In this document: piece by piece, positions 44,762-54,444 of the stretch | How positions within the stretch are numbered: position 1 is the first letter of the stretch | Layout: every line of letters starts with the position of its first letter | Assembly: GCA_964446835.1 (NCBI GenBank) | Contig: CAYUQT010000013.1 | Coordinates: 62,001 to 126,000 of the forward strand | From: CAYUQT01 sp964446835 | GTDB taxonomy: Bacteria; Planctomycetota; Phycisphaerae; UBA1845; JAFGLZ01 | Direction: 5' to 3' | Length of the DNA: 64,000 nucleotides | Notes under the pieces: generated by a model | What the model saw: the letters and a program-made list of their open reading frames with translations, nothing else | Database searches by the model: none | What the model was told of the DNA's origin: nothing | Translations under genes and position numbers: made by a program

Positions 44762-47140
44762 CTAGCGCTTTTCGCGGTAAGGTTTTCCCGTCCGATAAAG
44801 CTCAAGACGAGAGGCGAGCCGCTGGGCCTGATCGGTCTGGCCTCCCTGTCGAAGTATCGCCAGGGCCTTCTCGGCGGTGGTCACCGCCAGATCGAAACGC
44901 CCTGTTTCGGCGTAGGCCGCCGCCAGCGAATCCAGAAACGAAGGCGGCGTGGCATCGGCTCGTCGACAAATGGCCTCGGCCAGGGCGACGGCCTCGGTGC
45001 CCTGCCGGAGGTCATCCTGCGGACACGTCGCCAGCAGCCACGCCAGGTTGTTGGCCATCTCCGCCTGCTGAGGCTGGCGGCGAAGCCCCTCGCGCAAGAC
45101 CGCCACCGCTTGACCATATTGCCTTTGCTGGGCCAGGGCAGCGGCCAGGTTGTTTCGGGTGCCGGCGCGATCGGGAGCCACGTCGAGCACCCGGCGCCAT
45201 GCAACCACTGCCTCGTCGATCGCCCCGGCTCGCAACCGGACGACGCCGAGGTGATCCAGGGCGTCGGGATCGTCCGGACGAAGCTTCAGGAGGCGGCGGT
45301 ATTCATCGGCGGCCTCGGCGTTCTTACCCGCATCGGCCAGCACATTGCCGAGATGAAACGCCAGGTCTGAAGCATCCGGGCGAGCCTTCGTGGCGCGACG
45401 GAGGTGCTCCAGGGCCGCATCGAACTGGCGCAGGGCCGCATGGGCCAAGCCCAGGTTGCCCTCGACCTGTGCCCATCCCGGCCTCAGCTTCAGCGCCTGC
45501 TGGTAATGATCGACAGCCTTCTGCCAGTCGCCCCGACGGCTCAGGAGAACGGCCAGGTCGTTGTGGGCCTCGGGAGAACCTCGGTTCAACGACAGAGCCG
45601 TCTCGAGCTGGCGGATCGCCTCGTCGTCGCGCCCCAGGCGGGCCTGGGCCACCGCCAGGTTGTAGTAGTTGTTGTAGGCCAGACCGGCGGGGTCCTCAAA
45701 ACCGGTGGCGCGATTCAGAGGCCCCGCAGCGATCCCCGCGATGGTGGCCGCTGCGGTCACCGGCGCCCAGCGCCACCGACTCGGACGGTCCCAAAGCTGC
45801 CGAAAGGCGTAGGCCGCCGTCACCACCAGGATCGGCACGGCTGGGAAGCGATATCTCGGGCTGTACTGGAAGACCACCACCACCAGTAGCGGCACCGCAA
45901 ACAGCATCCACTCCGGGGCCGATCGCATCGGCCGGCGGCACAGGGCGATCAACCCGACGATGCCGGGTCCGATCAGCCATGCCGTGGGAACGGGCGCCAG
46001 CCACAGGAACCGCGCCAGGCCCGTATCGCGCTCCCACGACGGCTGGTGGACGTCACAGTAGTACCGCCCCGAAAGGAACCACCAGAGGCGTCGCAGGAAA
46101 AGGCCTGCCGCCCTGCTCCAATCGGCCCGCCAGTAGTCGAGCGCCTGATCGCGGAAGAAGCGGTCGACCTCCCGCCAACGAGCCGGGTGTCCCGTCGATT
46201 GCTGATACACCTTGGCGGCGTCTTCGAAGAGCCGGTCACGCCCGCCGCTGATACCGGGAATCGGCACGTAGGTGCCCACGGCCCCCGGCCCATTCCCCTG
46301 CCGCAGCGTGATCCCCGGACACGCCGTGATGGGAATGAACTCATCACAGGCGCGGAGATTGTGAATGGTGGCCGGGCTGATCGTTGCCACGCAGAGCCCC
46401 ACGGCGGCAGCCGCCATCAGGGCAGCACGAAGCATCGAGCGATCGGGCGTGGCGTGCGTTGCCTTCGCAGCGTGTCGGCGGTCGCCCTGTGGGGCGCCGA
46501 ATCGCTGCTTCACCCAGAGAACCATCCAGATCGGGACCAGCCCCACCAGGAGCATCATCGGTGGGTTGGCCAGACAGTTCAGCCCCAACAGCCCCCCCAC
46601 CGCCAGCGCGCGAGTCCACGATGGGCGCTCTTGCCAGAACACGAGCGCGAGCCAGAACAGTACGACGAGGAAAGCCTGGAGGGTGCTGTTGAGGACGCGG
46701 GTGAGGTAGAAGGCTGGCTCGTCCAGGAGAAACCAGGCCAGAAGGGCCATGAGGGCCAGGCCGGGCGTGGATCGACGTCGGGCCACCCAGGCCAACCCGA
46801 GCGCCGTCAGAATATCCAGAACGAGCTGCACCACATAGAGAGTGGTCAGTCCGCCGCCGAACCAACGGATCAGCCCCACCACGTAGGGGTAGAGAGGCGC
46901 CGAGACGAATGGGACCTGATCGGAAGGGGCTCCCGTGGCGATCCGGCCGGCCCAGTCCCAATAGACCGCCCCGTCGGTCACCGGTGCCTTGGCAAAGGGA
47001 TTGCCCCGCACATACTCCGTCAGGATCGCGATCCGCGGGCCGATCATGACGAGACAGAAGATCACCAGGGCCATCCGGAAATGTCGCGTGGAGAACGTCG
47101 GTGGCCGGAGAGACTGTTGTGTGGTGTCGCGGTTCGGCAC
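44762..47140 (-). CDS. Polytopic membrane glycosyltransferase-like protein with TPR repeats
   Basis: 792 residues from a GTG at 47140. The first ~460 residues are polytopic and ArnT/PMT-like: 'PVTDGAVYWDWAGRIATGAP' supplies an acidic residue in the first large loop, then 'SAPLYPYVVGLIRWFGGGL' and many helices ('AFLVVLFWLALVFWQERPSW', 'WLAPVPTAWLIGPGIVGLIA'). From about residue 480 there are seven or so TPR units ('YNNYYNLAVAQARLGRDDEA', 'PEAHNDLAVLLSRRGDWQKA', 'SDLAFHLGNVLADAGKNAEA', 'DALDHLGVVRLRAGAIDEAV'). It has the same plan as the next gene downstream, suggesting an old tandem duplication. The likely role is transfer of sugars from a lipid carrier on the outer face of the membrane. Confidence 0.8.
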   Translation of the reverse strand: MPNRDTTQQSLRPPTFSTRHFRMALVIFCLVMIGPRIAILTEYVRGNPFAKAPVTDGAVYWDWAGRIATGAPSDQVPFVSAPLYPYVVGLIRWFGGGLTTLYVVQLVLDILTALGLAWVARRRSTPGLALMALLAWFLLDEPAFYLTRVLNSTLQAFLVVLFWLALVFWQERPSWTRALAVGGLLGLNCLANPPMMLLVGLVPIWMVLWVKQRFGAPQGDRRHAAKATHATPDRSMLRAALMAAAAVGLCVATISPATIHNLRACDEFIPITACPGITLRQGNGPGAVGTYVPIPGISGGRDRLFEDAAKVYQQSTGHPARWREVDRFFRDQALDYWRADWSRAAGLFLRRLWWFLSGRYYCDVHQPSWERDTGLARFLWLAPVPTAWLIGPGIVGLIALCRRPMRSAPEWMLFAVPLLVVVVFQYSPRYRFPAVPILVVTAAYAFRQLWDRPSRWRWAPVTAAATIAGIAAGPLNRATGFEDPAGLAYNNYYNLAVAQARLGRDDEAIRQLETALSLNRGSPEAHNDLAVLLSRRGDWQKAVDHYQQALKLRPGWAQVEGNLGLAHAALRQFDAALEHLRRATKARPDASDLAFHLGNVLADAGKNAEAADEYRRLLKLRPDDPDALDHLGVVRLRAGAIDEAVVAWRRVLDVAPDRAGTRNNLAAALAQQRQYGQAVAVLREGLRRQPQQAEMANNLAWLLATCPQDDLRQGTEAVALAEAICRRADATPPSFLDSLAAAYAETGRFDLAVTTAEKALAILRQGGQTDQAQRLASRLELYRTGKPYREKR

Positions 47141-47304
47141 GATTCGGCTCCGACGACCTGGCGTGCGGCAATGCCCCTATCGCATTGGGTCGGCCACCCC
47201 GATGAGGTAAGCCAGCGACCCCGACAAGCCCCCGGCCCCGAACCGTCTGGCGCATGGGCCCGCCGTCCGAAGGCGTTTCACGATGGAGTGAAGCCGCCGG
47301 TTCG

Positions 47305-48570
47305 TCAGGCCGTGACGCGTTGAATATCCGCACCGATGGAAGCCAGCCGCAGTTCGATTCGGTCGTACCCGCGGTCGATGTGGTAGACCCGGTTGATGCG
47401 GGTCTGCCCCTTGGCCGCGAGGCCTGCCAGCACCAGCGCCGCCGAGGCCCGAAGGTCGGACGCCATCACGGGAGCACCCACCAGCCGCTTCACGCCCTCG
47501 ATGACGACGGTGGGACCCTCTTTGTGGAGGCGGGCGCCCATCCGGCTGAGCTCGGCAACGTGCATGAAGCGGTCCGGGAAGATCTTCTCGGTGATCACAC
47601 TGTTGCCGTCGGCCAACGACAGCAGGGCCATGAGCTGAGCCTGCAGGTCCGTCGGGAAGCCCGGGAACGGCTGGGTGGTGACGGTAATGGGCTCCAGCCG
47701 CCTCGACGAGGCAATGATGACCTTGCCGTTGTCGCGCTCGATGCTCACACCCACGTGCCGCAGCCGGTCGACGACGGCCAGGAGGTGCTCGAGGCGAACA
47801 TTTTCGAGTGTCAGCTCGCCGTTGGTGATCGCCGAGGCGATCATGAACGTGCCGGCCTCGATGCGGTCGGGAATGACGGTGTGCTCGCACCCATGCAGAC
47901 TGTCCACGCCGTCGATGACGATCCGCGGCGAGCCGGCCCCGGTGATCTGAGCCCCACACGCGATGAGGTAGTTCGCCAGATCGGTCACCTCGGGCTCACA
48001 GGCCGCCGATTCGATCACCGTCCTTCCCTTGGCCAGCACCGCCGCCATCAGGACGTTGGCGGTACCGGTGACGGTAGACCCGAACGCGCCGCCCAGAAAC
48101 AGCTCGGTTCCGATGAGTCGCTTGGCACGAAGGTTCACGTCGCCCGACAGCAGCTCGACGTCGGCGCCGAGGGCTTCCATGCCCAGAACGTGCAGGTCGA
48201 TCGGACGATCGCCGATGGCGCAGCCGCCGGGCATCGAGACGACGGCCCGATGGCGCTTGGCCAGCAGGGGGCCCATCACGCAGACGCTGGCGCGCATTTT
48301 GCGCACCAGATCATACTCGGCGTGACAGTTCATCTCGTCCTCGACGCGGAGGTGCATGGTGCCGTCGGGGTCGCGTTTGACCGAAAGCCCCAACTTGGTC
48401 AACAGGGCGGCCATCGACTCGACGTCCTTGAGATTCGGCACGCCACGCAGGATCGTCTCGCCTTCGCAGAGGATACAGGCCGCCATGATCGGCAGGGCCG
48501 CGTTCTTCGCACCGTCAATCTTGACCGATCCCCGCAAGCGGGGGCCGCCATTGATCAGAAAATAGTCCAC
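47305..48570 (-). CDS. murA: UDP-N-acetylglucosamine 1-carboxyvinyltransferase
   Basis: 421 residues, the normal length. It catalyses the first committed step of peptidoglycan synthesis, adding enolpyruvate from PEP to UDP-GlcNAc in the cytoplasm. Landmarks are 'GSVKIDGAKNAALPIMAACI' with the conserved Lys-Asn, 'KMRASVCVMGPLLAKRHRAV', and 'MPGGCAIGDRPIDLH', which carries the catalytic loop cysteine (Cys117), so the enzyme is of the fosfomycin-sensitive type. 'HVAELSRMGARLHKEGPTVV' and 'LRASAALVLAGLAAKGQTRI' follow. It starts 18 bases after prmC ends, so the two are one transcription unit. Its presence supports a peptidoglycan-containing planctomycete. Confidence 0.97.
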   Translation of the reverse strand: MDYFLINGGPRLRGSVKIDGAKNAALPIMAACILCEGETILRGVPNLKDVESMAALLTKLGLSVKRDPDGTMHLRVEDEMNCHAEYDLVRKMRASVCVMGPLLAKRHRAVVSMPGGCAIGDRPIDLHVLGMEALGADVELLSGDVNLRAKRLIGTELFLGGAFGSTVTGTANVLMAAVLAKGRTVIESAACEPEVTDLANYLIACGAQITGAGSPRIVIDGVDSLHGCEHTVIPDRIEAGTFMIASAITNGELTLENVRLEHLLAVVDRLRHVGVSIERDNGKVIIASSRRLEPITVTTQPFPGFPTDLQAQLMALLSLADGNSVITEKIFPDRFMHVAELSRMGARLHKEGPTVVIEGVKRLVGAPVMASDLRASAALVLAGLAAKGQTRINRVYHIDRGYDRIELRLASIGADIQRVTA

Positions 48571-48588
48571 CGCACTCCACCTCTCGAA

Positions 48589-49479
48589 TTAGGCGGGTCG
48601 TACCCCCATGATGACCCGTTCATGCCCCAAACCATCTCGAACCGCGCGTGCCTCGACATAGCCGGCAGCCACCAGCAGTTCGCGAACGATCTTCCCCTGA
48701 TCATACCCGACTTCGATCGCCAGTGTCCCCGCCGGACGGAGACGATCCGCCGCGCCGGCGATGATCCGTCGAACCAGAGCCAACCCGTCGGCCCCGCCGT
48801 CGAGCGCCGTGCGGGGCTCGTATCCGGCCACGGTAGTGCTCAGTGTGTCGATCTGCCCGGTGGGGATATAGGGCGGATTCGACACGATCAGGTCGAACTC
48901 CGTCTCCTGCGGCCCCAGGGCATCGAACAGGTCGCCCTGTCGCAGGCTGACCCGGTCGAGGAGCTTGTGGCGTCGCAGGTTCTCTTCGGCCACCCGGAGG
49001 GCACCGTCTGAGGCGTCCGTCGCGACCAGTTGCGAGTCGGGCAGATGCGTCGCCATCGCCACCGCCACACATCCGGTTCCGGTGCAGAGGTCCAGGATCC
49101 TCCCAACCGGCGGGGTCTTGCCTCGGGACAGATCAAGTGCCGCCTGGACGAGCGTTTCGGTCTCCGGGCGGGGGATCAGGACATCCGGCGTGACCACGAA
49201 GTCCAGGCTGAAGAACTCTTTGTGCCCCACCAGGTAGGCAATCGGTTCATGCTGTCCGGACCGACGGACGAGATCGCGCAGGGTCGAGAGCTGGTCCTCG
49301 GCCAGGACGCGATCGATCTGAAGGTAGAGGTCTAGCCGCCGGCAGCTCAGCACGTGCGAGATCAGGAGTTGCGCGCAGAGCTGAGGCTGCTCGAGCCCCT
49401 TTGCGGCCAGGAAGTCCTTCGTCACCTGGAGCAGGCGACCGATGGTCCATGGCTGTGTTTCAGCGACCGAACCCGACAT
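48589..49479 (-). CDS. prmC: Peptide chain release factor N5-glutamine methyltransferase
   Basis: About 296 residues from the ATG at 49479; an earlier in-frame start at 49515 is possible. An N-terminal helical domain ('TIGRLLQVTKDFLAAKGLEQ') is followed by 'EFFSLDFVVTPDVLIPRPET' and the SAM-binding 'ILDLCTGTGCVAVAMATHL'. The glutamine-binding motif N-P-P-Y-I-P lies near residue 200. The enzyme methylates the GGQ motif of release factors RF1 and RF2. In many genomes prmC follows prfA; here an MFS transporter gene lies upstream instead, and murA downstream. Confidence 0.95.
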   Translation of the reverse strand: MSGSVAETQPWTIGRLLQVTKDFLAAKGLEQPQLCAQLLISHVLSCRRLDLYLQIDRVLAEDQLSTLRDLVRRSGQHEPIAYLVGHKEFFSLDFVVTPDVLIPRPETETLVQAALDLSRGKTPPVGRILDLCTGTGCVAVAMATHLPDSQLVATDASDGALRVAEENLRRHKLLDRVSLRQGDLFDALGPQETEFDLIVSNPPYIPTGQIDTLSTTVAGYEPRTALDGGADGLALVRRIIAGAADRLRPAGTLAIEVGYDQGKIVRELLVAAGYVEARAVRDGLGHERVIMGVRPA

Positions 49480-49630
49480 GGCTGCAACTATATCACCACC
49501 CACTCGAACGGACAAACCGACGAAGGGGCTTCAGGTTTGGGGCCGTGAACTTCAGGACCGTACAGTGGGCGTCTCTGTCGAGTCTGCGGTTCGAAGCACG
49601 ATGTCTGAGGCCCAGTCCGTGCCCCCCCCG

Positions 49631-50971
49631 CTATGGTGCCGGTGGCGCCAGCAGCTTCTCGGGTCGGGCGGGAACAAAGGCCAGCAGGATGAAGGCCGCT
49701 GCCGCCACAACGAGTCCTGCGGCGAAGCTGGCCGGCAACCCCCAGTGATCGGCGATACGTCCCAGGAAGTACGGCGCCGCCGCCACGAAGGCGAAGGCGA
49801 GGTTCAGGAAGGCCGAGTTTCGCTTGACCAGGGCCGCCGGCGAACCGGCCACCACGTAGGTGTAGTAATAGGCACCCAGCAACTCGCCGCCTCCGAAGAG
49901 CGAGAAGGCCGCCATATAGAATCGTCCTTTGACGGTGAGAATCCACACGACGGCGGCCAGGACGAGCGCCGAGGTGGCCATGACGGCCGATCGGGCGCCG
50001 AGCCGGGTGTAGATGTATCCCAGAGCCAGTCCGGTCAGCACCTTGCCGCCGAAGCGGAGGGTGACGGCCATGCCCGCCATCTTCTGGGGGATCAGGTCGG
50101 CGGCGTCTTTCATATAGAGGCTGGCGTTGTTCATCACGTACATGGCCGAGGAGGCGAGGATGAACGATATCGACAGAATCAGGAAATGGCGCTGACGGAG
50201 GAAGTCGATGAGCCCGCCGAAGAGGTAGGGCACGAGGGGTTCACGCCGCGTCACCTCGTCCCCGTGCGAGAACCGAAAGAGCCCGGAGACGACGGCAGCC
50301 ACGGCCATGGTCGGGACGCTGACGCCGAACAGGAGGGCGTAGTTTCGGGGGTAGGCGAACCACGGCGAATCGGTGTTCAGAACGAAATGGGCCCCCATCG
50401 AGCCCAGAACCGCGAACAGCGGGCCGATGCCGAAGGCCAGGCTCAGCGTCCCCCCTCGTCGACCTTCGCTGACGCCGCGGGCCAGCGCCTCCCATCGAAA
50501 CACACCGACGGTCATACTGATCAATCCCGCTATCCCGCCGTAGGTGACGACGCCGGCGATCAGGACGCCCGGATGCCCCACGGTCAGCAGCAGGATACAC
50601 ATGATGCCACCGAGGGCGGCCGAGATTGCGAAACACCCGACCATCATGGGGATGAGCATGCGAGTCTGAGGCGCCGCCCAGACAATCAGGGGGCTGAGCA
50701 GGGGCAGAAACACCGCGGCGCTGCTCGGAAGGTTGGCCACGGCCTTGCTCGCCCCCAGACGGTCGCACAGCGTCGTGTGCATAACGTCGACGTAGAGGAC
50801 CGGCGCGGACAGATAGATCAGGAAGGTAATCACGGCAAAGCAGAGGAGGTTCGACCTCTGTTGCTGGACAGGCAGCAGAGAGGCGACATCGGAACAGACC
50901 GGCGCCGGTGAGCCCTCCTGCGTCTCGACGGTGGTGTCGGATCGGGCCGCGCCTTTGTTCTGTTCGGTCAT
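49631..50971 (-). CDS. MFS-type transporter
   Basis: About 446 residues from the ATG at 50971, preceded by GAGGTGTCT. Twelve hydrophobic segments are visible, starting with 'LLCFAVITFLIYLSAPVLYV' and ending with 'SFAAGLVVAAAAFILLAFVP'. The loop between helices 2 and 3, and a mid-protein basic stretch 'RWEALARGVSEGRRGG', suit the major facilitator superfamily. No signature allows a substrate to be named. It lies between the GT2-GT4 gene and prmC on the same strand, separated from each by more than 110 bases. Confidence 0.75.
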   Translation of the reverse strand: MTEQNKGAARSDTTVETQEGSPAPVCSDVASLLPVQQQRSNLLCFAVITFLIYLSAPVLYVDVMHTTLCDRLGASKAVANLPSSAAVFLPLLSPLIVWAAPQTRMLIPMMVGCFAISAALGGIMCILLLTVGHPGVLIAGVVTYGGIAGLISMTVGVFRWEALARGVSEGRRGGTLSLAFGIGPLFAVLGSMGAHFVLNTDSPWFAYPRNYALLFGVSVPTMAVAAVVSGLFRFSHGDEVTRREPLVPYLFGGLIDFLRQRHFLILSISFILASSAMYVMNNASLYMKDAADLIPQKMAGMAVTLRFGGKVLTGLALGYIYTRLGARSAVMATSALVLAAVVWILTVKGRFYMAAFSLFGGGELLGAYYYTYVVAGSPAALVKRNSAFLNLAFAFVAAAPYFLGRIADHWGLPASFAAGLVVAAAAFILLAFVPARPEKLLAPPAP

Positions 50972-51086
50972 AGACACCTCGGATGAGCGTCCGATCGTCG
51001 GACGGATGTTTTCCCGACATTCGTCGAGCCATGCGCGGAGCAGATTCCGCAGAGCATGACGCCGGTTGGGCGGCCTTCCGCCCGCT

Positions 51087-53126
51087 TCAGGATGTGCCGC
51101 TCCGACCCTGAGCCCCGCCGGCTGCCGTCTCCCGGCGCTTCAGGATGGCCTCGCGAAACATCGTCAGCTCGGAGATGACCGCCGAGCGGATGCTGAATCG
51201 GGAGGCGGTCTCCAGGCCGTTCTTCTGAAGAGTGGCGCGGAAGACCGGGTCGGTGACCAGTTCGTCCAGGGCGGCAATCGCCTCGTCGTTGTGCGATGTG
51301 TCGACGATCAGCGTATTCCGGCGATGGATGCCGTATTCATAGACGCCGCCCTTGGCCGGCAGAACCGTTGCACAACCGACGGCCATCGCCTCGAGCCCCG
51401 TCCGGCCGAACGCCTGATACACCGACAGGTCGATGAAGATGTCCGCCGATCCCATCAGGTCGGCGACCTCCTCGCGAACGAGCACGCCCCGGTTGGTGAA
51501 CTCGAAATCGCGGGGCATCGCCAGGAAGTCCGGCGAATCGGGTTCGTTGCCGAAGATCGTCACGCGGACCTTGTCGGGGTATCGCTGCTGGAGGGTGCGC
51601 AGCACCTCCATGGTCTCCTTCGGTGCCCGCCGCGGTGTGCTGGGTCGAACCATCGCCACGATGTGAACCCGCCCGTCGGCCGGCTTGCGGATCCGTTCAG
51701 CGTTGTAGACGGCCGTGTCGAGGCTCGGGCGCACCTTGTGGACGTGCGTGCCGTGATGCTCGAAGACGGTCTGACGGATCCAGTCGGTCTTGGCGAAGCA
51801 GAGCATGCCGGGAATGGCCGTGTAGGAATCCCGGGCCTCCTGAACCAGCTCGGGCGTGGGGTCCCGAATGATCCAGGGCTCGTAGTCCTGGATGTAATAG
51901 GCCGGGATGATGTGCGGATCGTGCTCGACGATCTGCCGCAGGGTTCGAACGGTGGTGAAGATCGTGGCGACGATGATATCGAAGCCCCGGGCATACGAGA
52001 GCAGGTCGGTTTCCTGATCGTAGAAGTGAAACAGGCTCTCGGGTGCGTGGGGATAGAACCGCTTGTAGCTCTCGGCGACCTTTCGGGGCAGGGCAATCTG
52101 GCTGAAGACGCCGAAGCGTCGCATGCCGGAGGCCTCCTGATAGATCGAGTGGACGCCGCCGCCGCCCCCCTTGCCCCGCAATAGATACAGAATTCGGATA
52201 CCGCGGAAGTCGGGCAGGGGTTCGCGACCGGCGTGCCCGACCCTCTCGGCCCGAAGCCGCTGGCGAAGCGGATCGAGTGCCCGGGTGCCCTCCATCGTGC
52301 GAATACCGTCGGTGATGCGCTGTGCCCCGTGCTTCTGTTCGAGCGCCAGGCGGCCGGCGCGGGTCAGTTCCTTTCGGCGGTGTGGGCCGTAGCTTCGCGA
52401 CTTGGCGTGATACACATAGGCATGATCGGCCACCGCGAGTTCGAACCCCGCCTGTCCGGCGCGGAGCGAGTAGTCGTTCTCCTCGCCGAAGCCCATCGGA
52501 AAGGCGTCTTCATCGAAGATGCCGATCGTCTCGATGACCCGGCGCTTGATGACATAGCAGTAGCCGTTGATGAACGGCACGCGGGGGAAGCGTCGTTCGG
52601 AGAGGCGATCGATCATGTCGGCCATCTCGTCGATCGTCATGTCGCCCGGCAGCGGATTGACCGACCAGTCGCCGTCGGCCGATCGCACCTCGGGCACCGA
52701 CTGGTACGAGGCGGCGTTGGAGAGCGGGCCGACGATACCGATCCGGTCGTCGCTCTGGCCGCACTCGACGAGCCGCTCGATCCATCGTTGGGGGACGATC
52801 GTATCGCTGTTGAGCAGGATCACATAATCGGCGGTGGCGGCCCGCATGCCCTTGTTGGCCGCCTTCGTATAGCCTTCGCTCTGATTCGAGTCGATTCGTC
52901 GCGCGAACGGGTGTCTGTCGCAGAAGTCGCGCAGGTATCCGACGGTCGGCTCGGACGAACCATCGTTGACGATGATGAGGCGGCAGGAGGTCTGCGGCGT
53001 GTTCATCGCCACGGATTCCAGGCACGGCCGGACGTAGTCGAGGGCGTCGCGAACGCAGACGACGATATCGACGGTAGGTCCGGTCGGTGCGTCCCGCCGC
53101 GGATTGTCAACGACACCCGAACTCAA
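51087..53126 (-). CDS. Bifunctional glycosyltransferase: GT2 domain fused to GT4 domain
   Basis: 679 residues from a TTG at 53126 with AGGGGAAC upstream. The GT2 domain (about 12-240) has 'VDIVVCVRDALDYVRPCLES', 'LIIVNDGSSEPTVGYLRDFC', the metal-binding 'YVILLNSDTIVPQRW' (N-S-D in place of D-x-D), and 'FPMGFGEENDYSLRAGQAGF' with the E-N-D base region. A linker leads to a GT-B/GT4 domain from about 305 ('IRILYLLRGKGGGGGVHSIY', 'VHIVAMVRPSTPRRAPKETM', 'ADIFIDLSVYQAFGRTGLEA' with the E-x7-E type region). Fusion of a chain-extending GT2 to a GT4 is typical of O-antigen or surface polysaccharide assembly. The sulfotransferase upstream (97 bases) is probably in the same unit. Confidence 0.88.
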   Translation of the reverse strand: MSSGVVDNPRRDAPTGPTVDIVVCVRDALDYVRPCLESVAMNTPQTSCRLIIVNDGSSEPTVGYLRDFCDRHPFARRIDSNQSEGYTKAANKGMRAATADYVILLNSDTIVPQRWIERLVECGQSDDRIGIVGPLSNAASYQSVPEVRSADGDWSVNPLPGDMTIDEMADMIDRLSERRFPRVPFINGYCYVIKRRVIETIGIFDEDAFPMGFGEENDYSLRAGQAGFELAVADHAYVYHAKSRSYGPHRRKELTRAGRLALEQKHGAQRITDGIRTMEGTRALDPLRQRLRAERVGHAGREPLPDFRGIRILYLLRGKGGGGGVHSIYQEASGMRRFGVFSQIALPRKVAESYKRFYPHAPESLFHFYDQETDLLSYARGFDIIVATIFTTVRTLRQIVEHDPHIIPAYYIQDYEPWIIRDPTPELVQEARDSYTAIPGMLCFAKTDWIRQTVFEHHGTHVHKVRPSLDTAVYNAERIRKPADGRVHIVAMVRPSTPRRAPKETMEVLRTLQQRYPDKVRVTIFGNEPDSPDFLAMPRDFEFTNRGVLVREEVADLMGSADIFIDLSVYQAFGRTGLEAMAVGCATVLPAKGGVYEYGIHRRNTLIVDTSHNDEAIAALDELVTDPVFRATLQKNGLETASRFSIRSAVISELTMFREAILKRRETAAGGAQGRSGTS

Positions 53127-53223
53127 TCGCTTGTTCCCCTAATACCCCCGCAGGGCCTTTGATGTTTGGAATTCTGTCCATTCCGCCCCGCGACGGTCGT
53201 CAGGGCATTTCATCGATCGACGA

Positions 53224-54198
53224 TCAATCCCGCTGGTTCAGTGCCTGCTCCATGGCGGTGATCCGCCGCTTGATCTCGCTCAACTCCGCAAGGATTCTTC
53301 CCGCAGAGGCCTCCAGGGTTGCAGGCTTGGCGTCGGAATCGACGGTCGGGGCGGCCTGACGGCAGCGCTCCAGGTCTTCCTGAAGAAGGAGCGTGGAGTC
53401 GTAAACCGACAGGATTTCTCCGGCCGCGTCCGACAGAGGCGGGACTTCCGTCCATTGCATTGCCGAACCGTCGGCGAGCGCTTCATGGAGCCAGCGCTGC
53501 GGGCGGGTCAGGTACGCCTCGATACGATCGTCTTGGGCCTGCTCGCGATGGAGCGTCGGGTCCACGAAGGCCGTGATTTCGCGCTCCGGCGGGCACTCTA
53601 GCTTGCGGACACCTAAGGCGCCAAGGGCCTGGCAGAGCTCTCGAACCGTTTCGACGGGGTGTGCCAACAGGTGTTCGTACTGGATAATCCGGCGCGGCAG
53701 GCCGGCGGAGCCTCGCAGGGCCTCGAGCAGGTGCAGTTCCCAGAGTGCAACCCCGACGGTGAGCGGTATTCGATTGCGTGTGGCCAGTGACATGGCCACC
53801 TCCATGGGGTTCCGATGGACGAGGACGCAAACGGGCACTTCGAGCATCGGCCGCCAGAAGGGCATCAGCAGGCACATTCGAGGGTCTTTGACGGCCCAGG
53901 GTCGGCAGGCGTCGAGTCGAACGATGACATCTCGTGCGCGGCGCCGTGCGGTAGCGAGTTTCTCTTCGTGCAGCTTGGCGGAATCGAACGTCGCGAGGCG
54001 GTTCCACAGGCAGCCCTGAGCGCCGAGGACCTTCTTGTCGATCTCGACGATCTGTTCGTTCTCCCAGAAGCCTTTGGGGTTTTCTCGGTTGGCGCCTTTG
54101 ACGGTCTCGGGCGGCCCGAGGTAGGCGCCCATCATATTGAGCAGTCGGATGACTGCCGACGTTCCCGACCGATGCATTCCCAGGACGATGATCTGCAT
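53224..54198 (-). CDS. Sulfotransferase-family protein
   Basis: 324 residues. The N-terminal 'IIVLGMHRSGTSAVIRLLNM' is the 5'-phosphosulfate-binding loop that contacts PAPS, and 'ARRRARDVIVRLDACRPWAV' followed by K-D-P-R supplies the 3'-phosphate-binding region ('KDPRMCLLMPFWRPM'). 'VCVLVHRNPMEVAMSLATRN' is the second PAPS-contacting stretch with conserved Arg and Ser. The C-terminus ends in a coiled-coil-like segment ('AGRILAELSEIKRRITAMEQ'). It probably sulfates a sugar chain or lipid at the inner membrane face, working with the GT2-GT4 protein encoded next to it. A TATAAT box lies 32-37 bases upstream. Confidence 0.9.
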   Translation of the reverse strand: MQIIVLGMHRSGTSAVIRLLNMMGAYLGPPETVKGANRENPKGFWENEQIVEIDKKVLGAQGCLWNRLATFDSAKLHEEKLATARRRARDVIVRLDACRPWAVKDPRMCLLMPFWRPMLEVPVCVLVHRNPMEVAMSLATRNRIPLTVGVALWELHLLEALRGSAGLPRRIIQYEHLLAHPVETVRELCQALGALGVRKLECPPEREITAFVDPTLHREQAQDDRIEAYLTRPQRWLHEALADGSAMQWTEVPPLSDAAGEILSVYDSTLLLQEDLERCRQAAPTVDSDAKPATLEASAGRILAELSEIKRRITAMEQALNQRD

Positions 54199-54229
54199 GC
54201 GTCAGCATCCCCTCAAAAGGAGCCCGGGC

Positions 54230-54258
54230 ATTATACACGACGCCTGGGACCACTACCG
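54230..54258 (-). promoter_or_regulatory. Candidate promoter for the sulfotransferase gene
   Basis: On the minus strand a perfect TATAAT (54235-54230) precedes the sulfotransferase start by 32 bases. The expected -35 position reads CGGTAG, a poor match, so an activator may be needed. Confidence 0.35.
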
Positions 54259-54444
54259 ATGGTTGGACGGCCGATCGGGCGAATCGCAAGCCAGGCCGTG
54301 AGGGCATCCGCGGGGAATTCACGGCCTCGGCTCGATGCGGCCGAATGGCCGACCGCATCGCGCCGCCTCATTGAATGCGACAGGAGGGCGGATACCTCCG
54401 CCGGACCCAAAATACCGCTTGAAAACACTACGGGATGATGCCTA

